Assembly: GCA_032358255.1 (NCBI GenBank)
Contig: JAULBX010013207.1
Coordinates: forward strand, 5,342-69,341
Direction of reading: 5' to 3'
DNA length: 64,000 nt
DNA from: Heterotrichella gracilis
Lineage: Eukaryota; Sar; Xanthophyceae; Tribonematales; Xanthonemataceae
A program made the translations under genes and the position numbers. Positions 58,455-64,000 of the stretch are shown one piece after another (the first letter of the stretch is position 1; each line of letters starts with the position of its first letter). Below the pieces are notes generated by a model. It saw only the letters and a list, made by a program, of their open reading frames with translations, searched no databases and was not told the DNA's origin.

Positions 58455-60204
58455 TGCCAGAAATCACAGAATAAACGACAAGCCCGCCGCAGTTTGATAG
58501 GAGTAAGGCAGCTATCGTGCAGAGCATTTTTCATCCCGGAGAGGCTTGCAATCTCAAAGGCGCAGTGACAGGGATGGAGCGAACCCTCGTTCCGCTTTTT
58601 TCCCTGTCCACCCGTCTGCCTCCAAAGCATGGCATGAGCTGGTGGTGGGCCTGTCGGCTTGATTTTTTTCTTGCAATCATGATTTTGACAGGAGGGAACT
58701 AGGGTTCAGCTGGAATAAGGGTTTTAACCATGCGCGTTCAGCATGCTGCTTTGGGCACCACTGCTTGGCAAGGGTTTTGACTGATATCCAGCTAGGTTTT
58801 ATCTAGGGTTTGGCGGCGCATGCTGCACAACGTTCAGCCAGCACACTGGCGGGCTAGGGCTCAGCTGGTGTACAGCTAGGGCCCAGCTAGGGTATAGGTA
58901 GAGATGTGGAGGGGGACAGTGGCCAGCACTTTCCACCCTGGTATATGCAGCAAGCTGGCATAGCCAGGAGGGCGCAGCTGACATGTCTAGGGTTTGGCTA
59001 GGGTTTCTAGCGAGGGCCATCCCCGACTGGCAAGGAGCGTTGGTGAGGACAGTGGGTTTATCTGCAGAGATGGTGTAGAATTTGTTTTTGGGCTGTTGTG
59101 TGGAGGCTTGGTGTATGGTTTAGGTTTATGAACTGGTGCTCAGGGGCTGTCTGGCGCAGCATTTGTAGGCGCGGTGCGCTGGGAGAGGATGGGGGTAGGG
59201 TGTGTGGAGGGTTTCGCTGTACAGCGCACCGCCCCGCCTCGGCCAAGGACTTGAGGTTTGTACATCATTTTTTTTGTCAACGTGCACTGCGGTTTGTTTG
59301 ATCAATGTTTTCGCTCCGGTAGTTGCTACATGCATATTACAATAGGCTAGCAGGATGAGTCCATCTTTTCTCATCAGAACTGATGGTGCACATGCCATCC
59401 AGCACTGGACAGGCTGAGCCTTTTTGCTTGTACAATGTCATGCATGAATTTTCTGGCCAGTGAAGGTGGCACAGGATGTTACGATGGGCCATGGCTGAGC
59501 AATGATTGTCCGTCGATAGTCTCATGAAATTCAATTATCATCAGTGACACATGAAGGTGGCCAGTACTCGTAGCCCCCATTCATTTTGTAAGAACATCTT
59601 CTTGAACCTCAGGTTGGGCTGGAAATAGTCTATAGATATCCACATAAAAGTCTTCACAATGAGGCTTGCCAATCATTGCAACTGTTGCGGACATTGCAAT
59701 GTCCGCTGATAATAAACACAACATATCATGAAATGCACATGTCGTGTCGCATTGGACTCCAGAATCTGAGGCAAGGCGAGACAAAAGGAAAAAGGGAATG
59801 AATCCAGCGCGCTCAGTAGGCGAATAGTATTATGCCAAGTCTTGGAGGCTTAAAGTCCATGCAAGATAAATGCCTATGTGAAATTTAAAAAATTTCACGT
59901 CAAAGTTGCCCCCGTCTGCGTGCAGTGCAAATTTCCGGCAATAGGAGAATTTCGTAAAGCACCAATGATGTTCTCATCCAAACGCAGAGAACCCACACTA
60001 GCTTGAGGCATCCCAGGTCCAACTTTGGCAGCCACACATGCCCCTTGTTTAGGATACCAAATAACCTCAGCGCCACCGTTGGCAAACATATAACATCCTT
60101 GCTTCTAAAGGGCATCAGTGGATTCAGAGGACTCCATTGCGAGCGCACAAAACCCTTACTTAGGGTACCGGTGGATTAAGAGGTCGAGACCCTTGCTTAG
60201 GGTT
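58455..60204. other. Intergenic stretch
   Basis: This lies between the SRPBCC and cupredoxin stops. Near the SRPBCC stop, CTCAAAGGCGCAGTGA recurs at about 58553-58568, an echo of the last codons. TAGGGTTTGGC and CAGCTAGGGT repeats occur at 58800-59010. No gene recognised. Confidence 0.5.
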
Positions 60205-62410
60205 TCAGCACGCCACCTCAGCGCAGAAGTGCATGCCAGCCACGCAGTGTCCGTCCACGGGGCAGCCGTAGCAGTGCTGCGGGGGTGGGGTGGGGGGTGT
60301 GACAGTCAGGAGGGGGCTGTGCGGCACCACGGAGAGGGGTAGGGGGCCCTGTGAGGGCAACAGGGAAAAGAGGGGGTTCATGTGTAGGCAAAAACCCTAA
60401 AACCCTACAACCCAGGGGGCTGTGCGGCACCAGGGAGAGGGGCAGGGGGCCCTATGAAGGCAACGGGCGAAGGGGAGGGGTTATGCGAGGGCAATTTTTA
60501 TGTTTCAAAACCCTAAAACCCTTAAACCCAGGGAGAGGGGCCCTGTGAGGGCAACGGGGAAAATGGGAAGGGTGTCAGGGTTATGTGATGCAAAACCCTG
60601 ACACCCTTCAAACCCAAAACCCAGGGAGAAATGGCAGGGGACCTGTGAAAGCAACAAGGGGACAGGGTGGAATATTTCTAAGAAAGAAATAAGAAAAAAC
60701 AGAACGCCTCCACAAGCTGCGGCACACTACCAACCAGAATTGTGTTTAATTAAGGGCACCGGATGCGGGGTTGGGGAGGGGGGGGTATGTGAGGGCCACT
60801 GGGGTAGAGGAAGGGGTGCGTGAGCAGGTGGCTATATGAGATTGAGAGGTTGGGGGGTGGGGTGGGAAGGCACACCCTAGACCAACACCACTGACGATGA
60901 TGACTCATTGGCATGTGACAAAGAGCATAGGTTGCTGGCGGTCGCTGCGTTTGAGGCTAGGCGGCTTTGCGTGGCACAGATGTTGTTGCAGCACCGGGGC
61001 ACGCATGGCAACAGCTGTTTCAGTCGAAGCCGCAAAAACCTCAAACGCTCGCAACTGTCAGCAAACTACGTTCTTTATCACATGCCAGTTAAGCACCATT
61101 GCCAGTGGTATCGGCCGGCAAAACCTGTACTTTAGATCATAGCGTCATGAAAGTTTAGGGTTTTTAGGGTTTTTGGGTTTTAGGGTGTTGCTCACCAGGT
61201 CGCATGTGTCCAGTGTCACCGAGGGGCTGGCAGTCTCCACGGGGGCCTGAATCTGCACCAAGTTTGGCTCATTTGGGATGGCCACAAACTGCGCAGGGCA
61301 AGTGTAGGAGGGGATGCGCCACAGGCCATGCACCAAATTTGGAATTGTGGGCCACACCCAGGTGATTGTGCCCCCCTTGCAGACGGTCACATTTGGGTAG
61401 ATGTTGCCCAGGCCCCAGGGGTCGATTTTCACGGCGTTCTGGCATCCCGAAGGGCCAGGGGATTCTGAACCGGCTTGCGTGCCTGCCTGCGCCTGCGTGC
61501 CTGCCTGCGCCTGTGTGGTGGAGCCTACGGGGCGGGAACGAGGGTTTGGTCAATTTTTTGGTTCCAGAGCTGCCCGGGGCTGGGCATTTCAAGGGCAGCA
61601 CCCTGTCCATGGTTTAGCGTTTAGGTTTTACAGTGTAGGGTGTTTCCCAGATCCCAGGGGTCGATATATAGGGTGTGGCATCCTGAACAATCCTGCGTTG
61701 TGGAGCCTGCGGGGAGGGAAAGGAGGGGTCATTTCAGTATCATTTTCCACTGGAGGGCGGAGGCGGGGGCAAACCCCGTGTAATGCTGTGCATCTCAGAG
61801 GTGGACGCCTGTCTAGAGTTTAGAGTTTACAGTATAAGGTGTGCCATCCTGGTGGAGGCGGGGACAGCATGCGCTTGCGTTGAGGAACTCCATGAGGTGC
61901 CCTCCAAGGGCTCAGCTGCACCAGCATTGGCTCTGGCACTCACAGGCAATTAAACTTTACGCACGGTACATGCACCTACTAGACTAGTACTACTGTGACC
62001 CCATATTGCTACCTTTGAGGAAAGGTCAATCTTTAGGCTAGCATGCGTGTACTAGTGTGCATGTGCAGAACATCTGAGACAGGGTTCAGGAACTGCAGAC
62101 AGGGTTAGCTCAACCTTTACTACGAGTATGTTCCATGCATACATACATGTCAAACCCCAAAGGCTTGTACACATCAAATGGGGCACACTAGCGTTGCTCA
62201 TTCGCCAGGTGGATCACAGGGCGAAAGATGGTCGTGCACTGCACTGAGAGGTCAACCAAGTCCAGCCGGTTCCGTCAGTGTCCCTCACGCACCATTAGAG
62301 CCGAGATAATTACCCCCACCCTGGGGCTGTGCGAGGGCGCCCCCCACCACCGCCGCCACCGCCACCAGGGCCACCAGGAACCCGGTCCTGTTGCTCGAAA
62401 GGGTCTGCAT
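60205..62410 (-). CDS. Secreted blue-copper (cupredoxin) protein
   Basis: Small extracytoplasmic type 1 copper protein, presumably an electron carrier. Three exons: 62410 (ATG) down to 62314 (62320 is an equally in-phase donor), 61196-61524, 60205-60276 (TGA); about 165 residues. A clear signal peptide, FLVALVAVAAVVGGALA before Q, is followed by a Gln/Ala/Gly/Thr linker with AQAGTQ repeats. The cupredoxin barrel reads NVTVCKGGTITWVWPTIPN and LVHGLWRIPS, with the first His ligand. The last exon, HCYGCPVDGHCVAGMHF, carries the Cys-(x)-His-(x)-Met cluster. All four type 1 ligands are therefore present. The closest named families are phytocyanin/plastocyanin-like. The 0.8-kb first intron holds an echo of exon 61196-61524. 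Confidence 0.85.
60350..60640 (-). repeat. Repeated AACCCTAAAACCC / CAGGGGGCCCTGTGAGGGCAACGGG units
   Basis: A unit of GGGAGAGGGGCAGGGGGCCC, TGTGAGGGCAACGGGGAAAA recurs about five times between 60331 and 60660. Each is joined to CAAAACCCTAAAACCC or worn forms. It lies in the second cupredoxin intron next to the acceptor of the last exon. Confidence 0.8.
61585..61710 (-). repeat. Echo of the cupredoxin middle exon
   Basis: On the minus strand a copy begins with CCGCAG and GCTCCACAACGCAGGATTG and reads GSTTQDCSGCH-IDPWDLGN, matching GSTTQAQ..GCQ..IDPWGLGN of the working exon. It lacks the repeat linker and ends in TTTAGGTTTTACAG-type sequence. Confidence 0.83.
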
Positions 62411-63173
62411 GGTGGTGTGTGCTGCTGACAAAGAAGGTTGAACGCTGCTCCTGTGTCAACTTCGTGGGGATGGGTCAGTACTGTCGTCAAAGGCTAGGGC
62501 TTGTATCTTATAGTCAACGTTGGTTTGACCTTGGACACGTATGGCTACCAACAAACCAGGAATGCTATGCCTCGACAAAAAGCGGCGACTTGCTTCAAGG
62601 CATCAGACTCCTTTCTGGTCCGGAACACTTGTTTGGCCACTTCTTTTAGATTGGGTATGCCTTGAAGCTCTGACGCTGCTTGCGAGAAGTGTACGAGTGT
62701 ACGAGCCTCAAGACATCGGATGGGTTCCCCTCAGCCATGCCAATGCATGTGTTTCATCTGATGTGGTCCAACTGGCAGGGTTCCCATCTGGAGGCAAATG
62801 CCATTTTTTTGAAAATTTAATTTGGCAGCTTTTTTCAAGTAAACTGCAAAGACAGCGGCAAACGGCGACCGCTGTTAACAGGCTGAGCTGCACCAAGGAG
62901 GCAACACACAAGTCGTGTGTTGAACATGCTATGCTATGATACCCTATAACCTAAACATGCCCTAAACATGCTATGTCTCAATAAGGTATAACCTCAGTGT
63001 CATATCCGACTTCGGACTTGAAGAGATAATCCAGAGTTCTGACATGGCGTGGTTTGTAGTGTAATGTTGCTGTACAGTATGCTAGGACTGTCACAATGCA
63101 ATGCCTGTTCAAAGTCCATGTGTGACCAAGTTGGACAGAGGTTGTTGAACAGAGGTTGCTGAACAGAGGTTGA
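62411..63173. other. Intergenic stretch
   Basis: This lies between the cupredoxin ATG and the stop of the next minus-strand gene. I see no gene. TTGAACAGAGGTTG is doubled at about 63144-63171. Confidence 0.45.
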
Positions 63174-63916
63174 TCATGTGCACTGCGCGTGGTCAATCCA
63201 CAGCCTGAACATGTAATCTTTGTCCGGCTGTGCGTCGGTCCCCAACCAGTAGCCATTCCCCGGGATGACGTCTGGGCAGTAGGAGAATCCGCCGACATTA
63301 TCGTTGGATGTCCTCACCATCTTCCATGCATACATCTGCCCGGCGTGAACTGGGGCAGAGGTGCCGGCAATGGTGAAAGACACCCTGCAAACCACGGATG
63401 GCGCTGGTAAAGTCTAACTTGCACACACCATGATTCACTGCAGTCTCCACAGCATGTGCTTCTGTTAAGTTGTCTACGTGTGGAATGGAATAACAAGGCA
63501 TTTATTTTTACAAACGCCGTTGCCATATCTTCCCATGATGAAATCCTTCTTCCTGAACGAAGTTATGGGGCATCCTTTGGATGCCACACCTACTACCCTT
63601 AACATACACATCAATGCATGGCACTAGCGCATGCACCGGTGGGTCGATGGCCAATGATTTACGCACCAATATGCAGACTGAGAGGGAGCAACATCCACCA
63701 CATTGGAGGTGGCCAACAGGGTCCCTCCAGGGTTGTCAAGGTGCACCTCCAGCTTGTAGGAAATGGGGAATTCTGCATCAGGCGTGACCCACACATTGAT
63801 CTTGTTCACCTACAGGTTGGCCAGGGTGCTGAGCGGGGTGAAGGTCTGGCCGATGGCGTTATTGATGGCAAGGCTCACGGAGTTGGGGCAGGTGACCACC
63901 ACATCAAGCGCCGGAC
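63174..63916 (-). CDS. 3' part of an extracellular-type gene, unknown, possibly broken
   Basis: Two exons: 63667-63916 and 63174-63384 (TGA); the gene continues past the right edge. The first reads DVVVTCPNSVSLAINNAIGQ, then a TAG at 63810-63812, then VNKINVWVTPDAEF and LEVHLDNPGGTLLATSNVV. The second reads VSFTIAGTSAPVHAGQMYAW to FRLWIDHAQCT. Beta-rich, Cys-poor sequence without basic patches suggests a secreted or surface domain, but I do not recognise the family. The TAG can be avoided if 63810-63878 (GTGAGC...CTGTAG, 69 bases, a multiple of three) is a tiny intron; otherwise this is a nonsense allele or pseudogene. Confidence 0.5.
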
Positions 63917-64000
63917 CTGTACATTGTGCAAACAAGGTTACCATTCTGTCATTGCTGAAATATTAATTGCTGGATTAATGCTCAAGGGATTGGTCCAACA

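Noticed and set aside
1-64000. Stop-codon reassignment suggested by in-frame TAA (17135) and TAG (63810)
   Set aside because: TAG ends the SPRING, hydrolase and MBL genes at the expected C-terminus and TGA ends several others, so local gene decay or a missed intron is simpler.
1-64000. CRISPR array, bacterial operon, phage or integrated virus
   Set aside because: Repeats are tandem echoes without regular unique spacers; all recognised genes have introns and algal or plant-type domains; no capsid, integrase or polymerase was seen.
1-64000. Position near a chromosome end because of CCCTAAA tracts
   Set aside because: Tracts are short, degenerate, in both orientations and inside gene introns throughout the window.

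Overview
The window is nuclear DNA of a green alga. Every recognisable gene is split by GT-AG spliceosomal introns. The set includes nucleus-encoded plastid proteins (photosystem I PsaH, DNA gyrase A, a plant-type ferredoxin/metallo-beta-lactamase fusion), and short tracts of the plant-type telomere motif CCCTAAA/TTTAGGG are scattered through introns. A prasinophyte-like chlorophyte is my best guess; the lineage is an inference.

Layout, left to right: (1) 433-7878 (+), 3' two thirds of gyrA, 13 exons. (2) 9056-10843 (-), psaH, complete, 4 exons. (3) 11346-13993 (+), SPRING/DUF2054-family secretory-pathway protein, 6 exons. (4) 14592-18591 (-), TKL receptor-like kinase with signal peptide, ectodomain, TM and kinase N-lobe; it carries an in-frame TAA and has no C-lobe. 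(5) 18592-21990, a gene-poor gap. (6) 21991-25917 (-), membrane RING-H2 plus CUE ubiquitin ligase (gp78/RIN2 type). (7) 27238-29356 (-), alpha/beta hydrolase. (8) 30803-34962 (-), 4Fe-4S ferredoxin-like plus MBL hydrolase. (9) 36737-46909 (-), double-AP2 transcription factor. (10) 49588-53455 (-), TBC RabGAP. (11) 54337-58454 (+), plastid-type SRPBCC (polyketide cyclase-like) protein. (12) 60205-62410 (-), secreted blue-copper (cupredoxin) protein. (13) 63174-63916 (-), 3' part of a further extracellular-type gene. The genes look like independent housekeeping and signalling genes; I see no operon-like or pathway cluster.

The outstanding signal is in the introns. Almost every intron (and the flank after some stop codons) holds one to five decayed partial copies of the neighbouring exon edge, often with the splice site included and often joined to CCCTAAA/TTTAGGG tracts. 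Copies closest to the working exon are usually best preserved and more distant ones are more decayed, like a fossil record of introns growing by repeated duplication of exon-intron junctions. I call these 'junction echoes'. The effect is strong in gyrA, AP2, TBC, SRPBCC, MBL and cupredoxin and much weaker between about 14 and 21 kb.

Exon coordinates below were derived by hand from reading frame and GT/AG phase; no alignment or transcript data were available.
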